The notes beneath the pieces are model-generated. The model made no database searches and was not told the origin of the DNA. It was given only the letters and a program-made list of their open reading frames with translations. Both the position numbers and the translations under genes were made by a program. From positions 372,001-436,000 of the forward strand of contig CAXRDE010000019.1 in assembly GCA_964229355.1 (NCBI GenBank): a stretch of 64,000 bases of DNA. Reading direction: 5' to 3'. The stretch comes from CAXRDE01 sp964229355 (GTDB lineage: Bacteria; Cyanobacteriota; Sericytochromatia; UBA7694). This document shows positions 24,832 through 33,512 of this stretch, piece by piece (position 1 is the first letter of the stretch; each line of letters starts with the position of its first letter).

Positions 24832-26451
24832 ATGACCAAGTATATTTTTATTACCGGTGGCGTGGTGTCGGGCATTGGCAAAGGCATTGTGGCTTCTTCG
24901 CTGGGAAGGCTCTTAAAAAACCATGGCTTTAAAATTTCGCTGCTTAAACTCGATCCGTATATTAATTTAGATCCAGGCACCATGAGCCCTTACCAGCATG
25001 GTGAGGTATTTGTGACCGAAGATGGTGCAGAAACGGATCTGGATTTAGGGCACTATGAGCGCTTTACCGATGTGCATTTGACCCGACAGAGCAATCTAAC
25101 AACGGGGGCTATTTATTTGCGCGTCATTCAAAAAGAGCGCAAAGGGGATTACCTGAGTGGAACGGTACAGGTGGTGCCCCACATTACCAATGCCATTAAA
25201 GAGCATATTCATACGGCGGCCAGTAAAGACACTGACGTGGTCATTACGGAAATTGGGGGGACCGTTGGCGATATCGAAAGCTTGCCGTTTATTGAAGGTA
25301 TTCGTCAATTTCGCAAAGATGTGGGCAAAGACAATATTCTCTATGTGCACGTGACCTGGATTCCCTACATTAAAGTGGTGGGTGAACTTAAAACCAAGCC
25401 CAGTCAACACAGCGTGATGGAGTTGCGTCGCCACGGGATTCAACCGGATATTTTGGTGTGTCGCAGCGAAAAAACCTTAAACAAGGGCATTCGCGAAAAA
25501 CTCTCGGTGTTTTGCGATATTGACCTGGACGCGGTCATCCCATGCAAAGATGCCCGCTCGATTTATGAGGTGCCGGCCACACTCCACAAGCATGGTCTGA
25601 CCGAACAGGTGCTGCACCGCTTGCATTTGACGCCACCCCGTGCCGAGATGGACTGGGAAGGTTGGGTGAGTCAACCCGGACAACTCAAAAAGCCCAGTCA
25701 TCGGGTCAGTATTGCCCTGGTAGGTAAATATGTGCAGTTGCCAGATGCCTATTTAAGTGTGACCGAGTCCCTACACCATGCCGCAGCAGCCTTAGACACC
25801 GAACTCGATATCCAATGGGTGCACGCCGATGAAGAAGTTGAAAAACTGGGCACCGAGGTCTTGCAGAACGCTGAAGGTATTTTGGTTCCCGGTGGCTTTG
25901 GGGAGCGAGGTGTTGAAGGCAAAATCAGTGCAATCCGCTATGCCCGTGAACAAAAGCTTCCCTTTTTGGGGCTGTGTTTGGGCATGCAATGTGCGGTGAT
26001 TGAATACGCACGTCACGTATGTGGCTTAGCAGCTGCCCACAGTGCTGAGTTTGCACCCGATACCCCTTACCCCGTTATTGATCTCATGCCCGCCCAGCGG
26101 GATTTAGAAAACCTGGGAGGAACCATGCGTCTGGGAGCCTACCCCTGTAAATTGGACCCGGCCTCTCAACTGTATGCGCTCTACGGGGCCGATATGATTC
26201 AGGAACGGCACCGCCATCGCTATGAGGTGAACAACCAATATCGAGAAACCTTAGAAAATCATGGTTTGCGCATCTCGGGCACCTCGCCAGATGGTTATTT
26301 GGTGGAATCTATTGAGTTGCCTGGGCACCCTTTCTTTGTGGCCGTTCAGTTTCATCCTGAGTTTCGTTCGCGCCCGAACCGTCCGGGGCCTTGCTTTAAG
26401 GGCTTTATTGCTGCCTGTTTACAGGCCAAAGGAGTGGAAGTATGTCTTTAA
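24832..26451 (+). CDS. pyrG: CTP synthase
   Basis: Converts UTP, ATP and glutamine to CTP. At 539 residues it is the normal length. The N-terminal synthase domain starts KYIFITGGVVSGIGKGI (P-loop) and has LKLDPYINLDPGTMSPYQHGEV; the C-terminal glutaminase has the oxyanion VPGGFGERG, the nucleophile Cys in FLGLCLGMQCAVIEYARHV and the His-x-Glu FHPEF. The frame also offers GTG at 24817, but ATG at 24832 has GAAGG 8 bases away and gives the family's usual N-terminus. A TATAAT at 24793-24798 is the likely -10. It overlaps cdd by 10 bases: a pyrimidine pair. Confidence 0.97.
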   Translation: MTKYIFITGGVVSGIGKGIVASSLGRLLKNHGFKISLLKLDPYINLDPGTMSPYQHGEVFVTEDGAETDLDLGHYERFTDVHLTRQSNLTTGAIYLRVIQKERKGDYLSGTVQVVPHITNAIKEHIHTAASKDTDVVITEIGGTVGDIESLPFIEGIRQFRKDVGKDNILYVHVTWIPYIKVVGELKTKPSQHSVMELRRHGIQPDILVCRSEKTLNKGIREKLSVFCDIDLDAVIPCKDARSIYEVPATLHKHGLTEQVLHRLHLTPPRAEMDWEGWVSQPGQLKKPSHRVSIALVGKYVQLPDAYLSVTESLHHAAAALDTELDIQWVHADEEVEKLGTEVLQNAEGILVPGGFGERGVEGKISAIRYAREQKLPFLGLCLGMQCAVIEYARHVCGLAAAHSAEFAPDTPYPVIDLMPAQRDLENLGGTMRLGAYPCKLDPASQLYALYGADMIQERHRHRYEVNNQYRETLENHGLRISGTSPDGYLVESIELPGHPFFVAVQFHPEFRSRPNRPGPCFKGFIAACLQAKGVEVCL

Positions 26452-26879
26452 ATCCAATTGCCGAAACCCAGGCCCGTCAACTGATGGATATGGCAGAGCA
26501 GGCCTATACCCAGGCCTATGCCCCGTATTCTCGCTTTCGGGTGGGGGCAGCACTGTTGACCGTTCCCGATGAAGCGGGACACAGTGAGGTATTCAAGGGC
26601 TGTAATGTTGAAAACGCCGCGTATAGTCTGGCCATTTGCGCCGAGCGGGTGGCCATGAGTCAGGCGGTGGCCCAGGGGTATCGTCAATTTCAGGCCATTG
26701 CTGTGGTGGCTGAGCAAACCCAACCCTGTTTTCCCTGTGGTTCTTGCCGTCAATTTTTGAGTGAGCTGGCCCCTGATTTGGAAGTGATTATTCTGGAGGC
26801 CGATCGGCGTTTAACCCGTTACCGGATTGCCGATCTTTTGCCCTATGCATTCAACGCCGATGCATTGCCACCCACCTAA
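26442..26879 (+). CDS. cdd: Cytidine deaminase
   Basis: A 145-residue small (tetrameric type) cytidine deaminase that turns cytidine/deoxycytidine into uridine/deoxyuridine. The zinc site is NVENAAYSLAICAERVA (Cys-Ala-Glu, with the catalytic Glu) and PCFPCGSCRQFLSEL (two Cys). AYAPYSRFRVGAALL is the substrate region. It starts within the last codons of pyrG. Synthesis and salvage of cytidine nucleotides are therefore linked in one transcript. The -35 of the next gene's promoter lies inside its last codons. Confidence 0.93.
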   Translation: MSLNPIAETQARQLMDMAEQAYTQAYAPYSRFRVGAALLTVPDEAGHSEVFKGCNVENAAYSLAICAERVAMSQAVAQGYRQFQAIAVVAEQTQPCFPCGSCRQFLSELAPDLEVIILEADRRLTRYRIADLLPYAFNADALPPT

Positions 26880-26894
26880 CAGAAGCCGTACACT
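26865..26894 (+). promoter_or_regulatory. Promoter for 3-hydroxyacyl-CoA dehydrogenase
   Basis: TTGCCA (26865-26870) and TACACT (26889-26894), with an 18-base spacer, 32 bases before the ATG. Confidence 0.5.
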
Positions 26895-26926
26895 GCTTAC
26901 ATCATCTGAAGAAAAGGATTCAAGTT

Positions 26927-27775
26927 ATGGAAATTAAAAAAGTTGCCATTCTGGGTCTGGGCACCATGGGCTCAGGCATTGCCCAGGTCTGTGCCCAATC
27001 CGGTTTAGAAACCGTGTGCTTTGACGTCAAACAAGCGTTTGTAGACGCAGGTATGGCACGCATTCAAAAGAATTTAGACTACGGTCTCAACAAAGGGAAA
27101 TTCACAGAAGAACACGTGAAAAGTACCCAATCTAAACTGAGTACCACCACCGACCTCAATACCCTGACCGATGTGGATCTGGTGATTGAAGCCGTGATTG
27201 AAGACATTGCCATTAAAAAGCAGGTGTTTGCGCAACTGGACGCTGTGTGCCCTGCTCACACCCTGATTGCCAGTAACACTTCTTCACTGTCCATTACGGA
27301 TATGGCCAGCGCCACCCAACGCCGCGATAAGGTTTTGGGACTGCACTTTTTTAACCCTGCTTTCTTGATGAAACTGGTGGAAGTGGTCAAAGGCTTAGAA
27401 ACCTCTGACGAGACGGTGGCTGCGGCTTATGCTTTTGCTGAAACCCTGGGTAAAACCGCAGTGCTGTCTAAAGACACGCCCGGTTTTATTGTAAATCTCT
27501 TGCTGATTCCTTATTTGCTGGATGCTGCACGGGTTTATGAAAATGGACTGGCTTCTGCTGAAGACATCGACAACGCCATGAAACTGGGTGCAGGTTACCC
27601 CATGGGGCCGCTAACCCTTATGGATATGATTGGCATTGACGTGTGTGTCAAGGTGGGCGATATTTTGTTTGATGCATACCGCGAGAGCAAATACAATGTA
27701 CCGCCGCTGCTGCGTCGCATGGTGATGGCCGGTCATTTGGGCCGCAAGTCAGGCCAGGGCTTCTACGCCTATTAA
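26927..27775 (+). CDS. hbd: 3-hydroxybutyryl-CoA dehydrogenase
   Basis: A 282-residue NAD(P)-dependent oxidoreductase of 3-hydroxyacyl-CoA/acetoacetyl-CoA. The Rossmann motif is VAILGLGTMGSGIAQVCAQSG at the N-terminus; the catalytic His and substrate loop are in LGLHFFNPAFLMKLVEVVKG; the C-terminal domain has KDTPGFIVNLLLIPYL and LGAGYPMGPLTLMDMIGIDV. This is the short monofunctional form (no fused hydratase), as used in butyrate, PHB or fatty-acid metabolism. AAAAGGA precedes the ATG. It is monocistronic, closed by the terminator at 27802-27843. Confidence 0.93.
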   Translation: MEIKKVAILGLGTMGSGIAQVCAQSGLETVCFDVKQAFVDAGMARIQKNLDYGLNKGKFTEEHVKSTQSKLSTTTDLNTLTDVDLVIEAVIEDIAIKKQVFAQLDAVCPAHTLIASNTSSLSITDMASATQRRDKVLGLHFFNPAFLMKLVEVVKGLETSDETVAAAYAFAETLGKTAVLSKDTPGFIVNLLLIPYLLDAARVYENGLASAEDIDNAMKLGAGYPMGPLTLMDMIGIDVCVKVGDILFDAYRESKYNVPPLLRRMVMAGHLGRKSGQGFYAY

Positions 27776-27801
27776 GCGCAAACACTGTTGACTGAGCTCA
27801 C

Positions 27802-27843
27802 GGGCCTGATTCGTTTTAAACAAAGGAATCAGGCCCATTTTTT
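27802..27843 (+). terminator. Terminator after hbd
   Basis: An 11-bp perfect stem GGGCCTGATTC/GAATCAGGCCC with a 13-base loop and a run of six T residues, 27 bases after the stop. Confidence 0.85.
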
Positions 27844-27859
27844 ACCGGACAGGTGGTGA

Positions 27860-28495
27860 TTAGCGGGCTGTTGGTTCTGGGGGCGTCCTTTGTGTTACTC
27901 TGGTCTGAAAAACGCTCCTGAGGGCCGCCTCGCATTGACGCACCTCTTGAACTGTTGTTAAGTGCAAAAACTCAGGTTTTACGCCCATTTCTTTGTCTGT
28001 CAAACGTTGTTGGTAGCGTTGGCGAATGGGCTCAAAATGGTTCCACACCCATAAAATGAGCGAGTCACGGTGTAAAAAGGCCCGCGAGAAGCTTTCGTAA
28101 TTGCCATTGCACACGGGGGTGCGGTACCCAATGCGTTTGCAGGTACGCCACAGCACACGCCGCATCACCAGGTGTTTGGGCAAGTCAAGCCAAATGACCA
28201 GATCGGCTTCTGGCCAGCTGATATCCTGCGTGCTGCCATAATTGCCTACCAGAATCCATTGGGGTTGGCTGACAATCTGACTGATTTTTTCGCGCAAGAC
28301 GGGTAGGTCATGCATCTGCCAACCCGGTTGCCAGGCCAAATCGTCAATTTCAAAACAAGGTAAGCCGGTAATCTGTGCTAAACGGTGGGCGAAGGTGCTT
28401 TTGCCTGCATTGCTGGAGCCCACCACCAACAGGCGTTGGGGTGTGTATTGATGCCACCAGGATGAGAGCTCTTGCAGAGAAAGGGTTTTTTGCAT
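27860..28495 (-). CDS. P-loop kinase (adenylate kinase/FlaR-like)
   Basis: A 211-residue small nucleotide kinase-like ATPase. Walker A is LLVVGSSNAGKSTFAHRLAQ, FEIDDLAWQPGW is the acceptor-side motif seen in the FlaR/topology-modulation group, ILVGNYGST and DLVIWLDLPKHLVMRRVLWR carry the strand-3 Asp and lid arginines. The substrate is unknown. The frame extends to a TTG at 28573, but the ATG at 28495 is closer to the fold; neither has a strong ribosome site, so the start is uncertain. It stands alone between hbd and a divergent lipoprotein gene. Confidence 0.75.
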   Translation of the reverse strand: MQKTLSLQELSSWWHQYTPQRLLVVGSSNAGKSTFAHRLAQITGLPCFEIDDLAWQPGWQMHDLPVLREKISQIVSQPQWILVGNYGSTQDISWPEADLVIWLDLPKHLVMRRVLWRTCKRIGYRTPVCNGNYESFSRAFLHRDSLILWVWNHFEPIRQRYQQRLTDKEMGVKPEFLHLTTVQEVRQCEAALRSVFQTRVTQRTPPEPTAR

Positions 28496-28577
28496 AAGGT
28501 TTTTGGACGCTGAACGGGTGTTTCGGGTTCCATGATTACGGATAGATGCGCTGCTAGATATAGGGGTCAACAAGGTC

Positions 28578-28606
28578 TTGATAAAATATTTACTTTATTG
28601 TAAAAT
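28578..28606 (+). promoter_or_regulatory. Promoter for lipoprotein 28640-29281
   Basis: TTGATA (28578-28583) and TAAAAT (28601-28606), with a 17-base spacer, 33 bases before the ATG. Confidence 0.55.
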
Positions 28607-28639
28607 TATTTAAATCTTCTTTTAAAGGATTCATTGCGT

Positions 28640-29281
28640 ATGTATCGTTTTTTACTGTGTTTGTGTCTCTGTGCCTGTAGTGCTCCCCAGGACTTATCCA
28701 TTGTTCCCGCTACACCGACTCCCCAACCCACATCAGCCTCCATGGCTTCTGTTTTGCAAACGGTCCCCTCCGCTCTGCAGGGAGACTGGATTGAAACACA
28801 GCAGGCTTTTGCACCTGCAGCGTGGGAGTCTTACGGGGCTTTTCGTCAGCGGCTGATTCAGCAACTGGAAGCGGGGGGACTTGAGTTACCCGAAACGCAG
28901 CCTGAGACAGAAGGCAATCCCACATCACTCCCCTATCGCCATTTCTATAATGGGTATGCGCCGGTGTTGCATGTTATGGCAGCAGATTTGAGCTGGACAG
29001 ACGTTCAACCCTCGCCACCTGGAGCAGCCGAAGGTGATACCGGGGCGGCTTCCCTGGGTTATGACGGCCAGCATTTGGTGTACACCACAGGGGATACGAC
29101 GGTACATTATTATGTGTCAAAAGACCAGCGTCAATTGGTGCAGATTCCCGCTGAAACGGGTTATACCCCGGCCTATGGCATTACCGTTTATCTGCGCGAA
29201 GCAGAAACCAAAACCCGCTATGGCATGTGTTTTAACCCCGCTGAAGGCAATGCCATCAGCTGTGGTCAACTGGCACTGTAG
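28640..29281 (+). CDS. Lipoprotein of unknown function
   Basis: A 213-residue protein with a short lipoprotein signal (MYRFLLCLCLCACSAP; the last Cys of LCACSA is the likely lipid site), followed by a Pro/Thr linker. The remainder (WESYGAFRQRLIQQLEAGGL, YRHFYNGYAPVLHVMAADL, VYTTGDTTVHYYVSKDQRQL) is not recognised; two late Cys (YGMCFNPAEG, ISCGQLAL) may form a disulphide. ATG at 28640 is chosen over TTG at 28634 because of the AAAGGA site. Monocistronic. Confidence 0.7.
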   Translation: MYRFLLCLCLCACSAPQDLSIVPATPTPQPTSASMASVLQTVPSALQGDWIETQQAFAPAAWESYGAFRQRLIQQLEAGGLELPETQPETEGNPTSLPYRHFYNGYAPVLHVMAADLSWTDVQPSPPGAAEGDTGAASLGYDGQHLVYTTGDTTVHYYVSKDQRQLVQIPAETGYTPAYGITVYLREAETKTRYGMCFNPAEGNAISCGQLAL

Positions 29282-29303
29282 TCCTGTAAATCACACCAAA
29301 GTA

Positions 29304-29332
29304 TTTACAAAAGTCTGGTTTTTGGTTAAAGT
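29304..29332 (+). promoter_or_regulatory. Promoter for amidohydrolase
   Basis: TTTACA (29304-29309) and TAAAGT (29327-29332), with a 17-base spacer. Transcription would start near 29340, only about 25 bases before the proposed ATT start at 29366. Confidence 0.45.
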
Positions 29333-29365
29333 AAAATCCCACCCTTGGATTTGAGGTAACGACAG

Positions 29366-30811
29366 ATTTCAGGCTATTCTTCGATTGACTTTGCCCTTTT
29401 TTGCGATCGCGTCATTTTAGGGCGGGGCCAGGAACTGCGCGTTGAGAGCGCCCTGTTGGGTATTCGGGGCAATACCCTCGAAAGTGTCACCCCCCTTTCT
29501 CGGTCAGATTTTGAAGCCCGTCAGGGGCAGTATACGTTTCCCGTGCAGGATTTGGGTGCACAACTCTTAGGGCCTTCCTTTGTGAATGGCCACACCCATT
29601 TGGCCATGTCAGCCCTGCGGGGCCTTGAATTAAAGGCCCTGGCGGGCAACGTCATGGAGGACCTCTACTATGTGGTCGAGTCGCACATGTCTGCTGAAGA
29701 CGTGCGGGCCTTTGTGCGTGTCGGGGCTTATGAAAGCCTGCTCTCCGGGGTGTCTGCCTGCTGGGATCACTATTACCATGCCGAAGCCATTGCCCTGGCT
29801 TTGCAAGATGTCGGCCTGTGCGGCGCTGTGGCTCCTACCCTTCAGGATGTGGGAGGACCGGGCAAAGACAGCTGGCAAGCTGCCCTGGATACCACCCTGG
29901 CACTGCACGAAAACATCACCTTGCGTGAGGCGGGCATTGTCCCTGTTTTGGGGCCCCATGCCACCGACACAGTGAGCCCGGCGCTCTGGCAGCGGGTGGC
30001 TGAGCTGGCTTCCAGCCATCGTTTAACCATTCACTGTCATGTGTCTCAGTCCTTAGAAGAATATACCCGCATTCAAAATCAATATGGCACCACGCCCGTG
30101 GGCTATTTGGCCCAGCAGGGGATTTTGGATCTGCCGGTGCCGTTGGTGATGGTGCATAGCCTGCTGTTGAGCCAGCAAGACATGGCGATGCTGTCGACGG
30201 ATCGCCACATTCTGGGCTATTGTCCTTTTTCTCAGCTGCAATTTGGTTTTCCGGCACCGGTAGAGCAGTGGTGGCAACAGGGCTTTCAGGTGCAAGTGGG
30301 CACCGATGCAGGAGCCTGCAATGACACCATGAATGTGCAACAGGAATTGCGTGCCCTGGCGGTCGGCAATGGCTTTGGGGTTACGCTGGGACAAACCTAT
30401 GGGCGTTACCAGCAGCAGGCGGATGTGGATCAGGCCGAAGCCGTGTACGCTGAACGACGCGACTTGCTGGCGGCGCGACCCCACACCGGACAGGTGTTAG
30501 AGAGCGTCTGGTCGGTACCCGGCACGAGCTGTCCTGAGTTGCGCCTGGGCGAAATTGCCGTGGGCAAACGGGCCAATCTTAACCTCTGGAACCCCAATCA
30601 TCCAGCCCTGTGGCCTGCTACCGATCCCTTGCGGGCGCTGATTATGGGCAATGCGGCGGCGGCCCTGAATAACGTCATGATCAATGGCCAGTGGCGGGGG
30701 CAGGCAGAGCATGGCTTTCACGCCGCGATACTCAATAGCGCGGCGTATCAGAGTGCCCACAGCGAAGCCAGCGAGCGTTTACAACATCTCTTGCAGCGCT
30801 GTGGATTGTAG
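29366..30811 (+). CDS. Amidohydrolase (chlorohydrolase/SAH-MTA deaminase type), probable AUU start
   Basis: A 481-residue metal-dependent TIM-barrel hydrolase of the TrzN/MtaD (S-adenosylhomocysteine/methylthioadenosine or guanine deaminase) group. Metal ligands are in VNGHTHLAMSALRG (HxH), IHCHVSQSLEEY, MVHSLLL and VGTDAGACNDTMN (Asp). The first normal start codon in frame is TTG at 29456, which would remove the first beta strands (LFCDRVILGRGQELRVESAL) of the composite domain. The frame is open back to a TAA at 29357. An ATT at 29366 sits 9 bases after a GAGG ribosome site, so an AUU start is proposed. The substrate is not determined. Confidence 0.75.
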   Translation: MSGYSSIDFALFCDRVILGRGQELRVESALLGIRGNTLESVTPLSRSDFEARQGQYTFPVQDLGAQLLGPSFVNGHTHLAMSALRGLELKALAGNVMEDLYYVVESHMSAEDVRAFVRVGAYESLLSGVSACWDHYYHAEAIALALQDVGLCGAVAPTLQDVGGPGKDSWQAALDTTLALHENITLREAGIVPVLGPHATDTVSPALWQRVAELASSHRLTIHCHVSQSLEEYTRIQNQYGTTPVGYLAQQGILDLPVPLVMVHSLLLSQQDMAMLSTDRHILGYCPFSQLQFGFPAPVEQWWQQGFQVQVGTDAGACNDTMNVQQELRALAVGNGFGVTLGQTYGRYQQQADVDQAEAVYAERRDLLAARPHTGQVLESVWSVPGTSCPELRLGEIAVGKRANLNLWNPNHPALWPATDPLRALIMGNAAAALNNVMINGQWRGQAEHGFHAAILNSAAYQSAHSEASERLQHLLQRCGL

Positions 30812-30823
30812 CGGCTTACGGTC

Positions 30824-33172
30824 TTACGCTTCAAAGCGGGCCACAAAGGCCTCTTGTTCTGCGGTTTCAATGGCGCGGGGTGAACGCACACTGCGCACCT
30901 CTGCCAGCGCCTGATGAACCGGTAAACCTTTGGTGCGCAAATAACTGGCAGCCACCATACCACTGCGCCCCAATCCGCCGACACAGTGCAAGAGCACATT
31001 GCCTTTTTGCGCCAGGGCTTCTTGAATCCAGTCCAATACCTGAAACATTTCGTCTTGTGAAGTGACACCCTGATCCACAATGGGCAGGTGATAGGTTTCA
31101 AAGCCCGCTTCACGGTAAGCGGTGAGCAGTTCAGGTACCCCGTAATCGTTCATTTCTTGCTGGCTGAGCAAGGGCACAATATGGGTGACCCCTGCCTGTT
31201 TAAGGCTTTGCAGGTCGGTTTTGAGAACGCGGTGGCGATCCCGACGGCCGGGCAAGAGGGTTAAACCCAGGCGACCGGGTGCGGTGCGCAGACGAGACAG
31301 CCAGGAGACCCATAACTCGCCCTGTTGGGTTTGCATGCGTGATTCAATTTCCTGGGCACACAAGGTGGCGCTATAAAGGGCCCACTTTTTCTGACGCTCA
31401 CTGGCCTCAGGAAAGCTGAGAGTGTGGGCCGCGTAACGCAATTGTCCAATAAACAGTTGTAAAGGGTTGCGGTCACTGTGAATTAACTCACTGTAAAAGC
31501 CTCTCAGGGTGCGTAGGGTGCGATAGGCCCGGCGCAGATGGGGGTCTTCGATGGGCAGCATATCCAGGGTAGGTAGCGGTTTACGCAGATCGTCCACCTG
31601 CATTAAAAACTTGCTCAGTTCGAGGGCCTCACTCAGCGCCTCATCACTCTCAAGGGGAGTCATCAGGTAAAGTAAATCATTTTCAAGCTTGATCAGGTCG
31701 CGCAGGACATGGCCCCGATGGGCGTGAAAAAAGTCAATGAGCCAGATGTTTTCATGGTCGTCCACCACAATATTGGCCCCGTTGAGATCCCCGTGTACAA
31801 AGGACATATAGCAGCCGGTGGCGGGTTTGGCCGCTTGCAATTGGGGTAAGGTTTTTTCGTAAAATAGCGCCAGGTTGGGAAATTCGGGGGTATTGGGCAA
31901 GTCGCTAAAGCGCACCCGATCGGCCTGGGCATCGTTGACCAGAGCTTCCATATGACGGCGAACAGAACCTGCTTTTTCGCTGGTGAATTCGTAGTAATCC
32001 AATAAATCCTGGTGTTCGTATTGGGCAGCAGCATAAAGGCGGCCCAATTGTTCCACAAAAACGGTGTACAGCAGTTTGTCGAGATCTGTGTCGTTTAGGG
32101 CGTTTTCGGCCTGGTATAACGACTGAAAGGTTTGCGAAAAGGAATTGCTCATGGAGGCGTAGCGGTATTTGAGGGCTGCGCGATCCCCTTGTTCCACAAA
32201 GTCTACAATGCGGGGAGCGTTGTTGCCCAGCACGGACTCAATCTGTTCAAAGGCCACACGCTCTTTGCCCAACAGGTGATGCCAGCCAATTTTCACCACG
32301 TGAGACACCTGACGGTGGCCGTACTGATCGCTGCTCTGGGAACCCAACACCTCGTTGCCAGAGTAACCGCCGCTGAGCCGTTGCAGTTTGACCACCCGAG
32401 AATCGCGGAACAGGTAACGCACCAGCTGGCTATCGGCTTCGTCAAGGGTGGGAAAACTATTCAGAACCAGCACAGGGCGGGTAGAGGCTTTCCAGCCGGT
32501 CAGGGGTAACTCAATGGCCTGCCCGCCCAAAAAGCGCACAAAAGCGGCCAGCGAGTGAAACACTTTGACGCCCAGGAGCTTTTGCATGTTTTCTAAAGCC
32601 ACAAAGTGTTGGGCCCGAGAGGCTCCTGCGGTCAGTGCTGAGCACACGCCCAGTTCAAATTGAGGGTACCGTGAGCTCAGTTCATAAGCCAAATAGGTGA
32701 TCTTGGCTTCGGTCCATACGCCCATGAGACCCACGCGTAATTTGTCTTCGTTGGTGGCCCGGGCCGCCAGCGGGGCCAGCAGGGCTTCGAGATCGGTTTC
32801 GTGAAAGTCATTGAGCGTGGGGGTGTTAACAATGCCGACATTTTTGGTGTGGTGTTCGGGAATCGGAAAGGCAAAGGCTGCACCGGGTGTGTCTGCTTCG
32901 CAGTGCAATCCAAAATGGGTCAAATGATCCATTTGTTTTAAGTCCAGACCGTCATGCCAATCTCGCAGGTGAATCAGCTTCAGGGTTTCGTCGGGAAGGC
33001 GATAAGCCCATTCCATGATGCGGGCCACGGGACCTTCGCTGGGAATGTCACCCATCAGGCGACGGGCTTCTTCGGCTCCAATATGCAGGGCGTTGGGTAA
33101 GGCTTCGTGGCGGCGAATGGGTTTGACAAAATCGTTTTGCAAACATTGGGTGATGAGTAAAGCTTGGGTCAT
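30824..33172 (-). CDS. Three-domain fusion: isochorismatase-like, APH/choline kinase-like, dual-specificity phosphatase
   Basis: A 782-residue cytosolic protein. Residues 1 to about 220: a cysteine hydrolase (isochorismatase) fold, with MTQALLITQCLQNDFVKP carrying the first Asp, LIHLRDWHDG and GVCSALTAGASRAQHF where the family's Cys sits. Residues about 240-560: a kinase-like fold with KLQRLSGGYSGNEVL (nucleotide loop), HVVKIGW (Lys), YMSFVHGDLNGANIVVDDH (catalytic HGDxxxxN) and IWLIDFFHAHRG (metal Asp). Residues about 615-782: a protein phosphatase with the P-loop VLLHCVGGLGRSGMVAA (HCx5R) and a general-acid region near LPIVDQGVTS. Start ATG with CCGGAGAG. A joined hydrolase, kinase and phosphatase in one chain is unusual; the substrate is unknown. 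Confidence 0.8.
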   Translation of the reverse strand: MTQALLITQCLQNDFVKPIRRHEALPNALHIGAEEARRLMGDIPSEGPVARIMEWAYRLPDETLKLIHLRDWHDGLDLKQMDHLTHFGLHCEADTPGAAFAFPIPEHHTKNVGIVNTPTLNDFHETDLEALLAPLAARATNEDKLRVGLMGVWTEAKITYLAYELSSRYPQFELGVCSALTAGASRAQHFVALENMQKLLGVKVFHSLAAFVRFLGGQAIELPLTGWKASTRPVLVLNSFPTLDEADSQLVRYLFRDSRVVKLQRLSGGYSGNEVLGSQSSDQYGHRQVSHVVKIGWHHLLGKERVAFEQIESVLGNNAPRIVDFVEQGDRAALKYRYASMSNSFSQTFQSLYQAENALNDTDLDKLLYTVFVEQLGRLYAAAQYEHQDLLDYYEFTSEKAGSVRRHMEALVNDAQADRVRFSDLPNTPEFPNLALFYEKTLPQLQAAKPATGCYMSFVHGDLNGANIVVDDHENIWLIDFFHAHRGHVLRDLIKLENDLLYLMTPLESDEALSEALELSKFLMQVDDLRKPLPTLDMLPIEDPHLRRAYRTLRTLRGFYSELIHSDRNPLQLFIGQLRYAAHTLSFPEASERQKKWALYSATLCAQEIESRMQTQQGELWVSWLSRLRTAPGRLGLTLLPGRRDRHRVLKTDLQSLKQAGVTHIVPLLSQQEMNDYGVPELLTAYREAGFETYHLPIVDQGVTSQDEMFQVLDWIQEALAQKGNVLLHCVGGLGRSGMVAASYLRTKGLPVHQALAEVRSVRSPRAIETAEQEAFVARFEA

Positions 33173-33180
33173 GGTTCTCT

Positions 33181-33499
33181 CCGGCGTGTCTGTTCAGGCA
33201 ATGCGCATTGTATTACCGTTCATTGTACCGTGATTTTAGTAAAGCGCCTAAAAGACCTGACCCAGGTAAACCTGTGCGGATTAATCAAAACTTAATCAGA
33301 ACCATAAATACCCCGGGGCCCCCGTGAAAATTTGGCTGTGCTCTATTAAAGCTTGATTAATTGACGGCAGGTGGAGCAGCGTTTTGGCCATAAGCTTAAT
33401 GCTCACACCTCCAAGTGTTAAGCAAAACAGACCATTTATATTTCCACGTTCAACCCCCTCTGCGTTATGCAGGGGGGATTTTTCTTGGCTAAAAAACGG
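33181..33499 (+). other. Structured 320-base intergenic region, possible sRNA or attenuator leader
   Basis: No gene fits here. Visible elements are an inverted repeat ATTAATCAA (33280-33288) / TTGATTAAT (33353-33361), a GC palindrome CCCCGGGGCCCCCG near 33311, a further stem AGGTGGAGC / GCTCaCACCT across about 33370-33410, and a terminator-like hairpin at 33455-33483. The order of stems then terminator before the nitronate monooxygenase start suggests a regulatory leader or a free small RNA. I do not recognise a known riboswitch. Confidence 0.35.
33455..33483 (+). terminator. Terminator-like hairpin upstream of nitronate monooxygenase
   Basis: A 9-bp stem CCCCTCTGC/GCAGGGGGG (one G-U pair), a 5-base loop and five T residues. 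No plus-strand gene precedes it, so it ends either a small RNA or an attenuated leader transcript. Confidence 0.55.
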
Positions 33500-33512
33500 T
33501 ATAATGGCTCCC

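Noticed and set aside
33181..33499. FMN riboswitch or 4.5S/SRP RNA before the FMN enzyme
   Set aside because: The conserved core sequences of those RNAs are not present.
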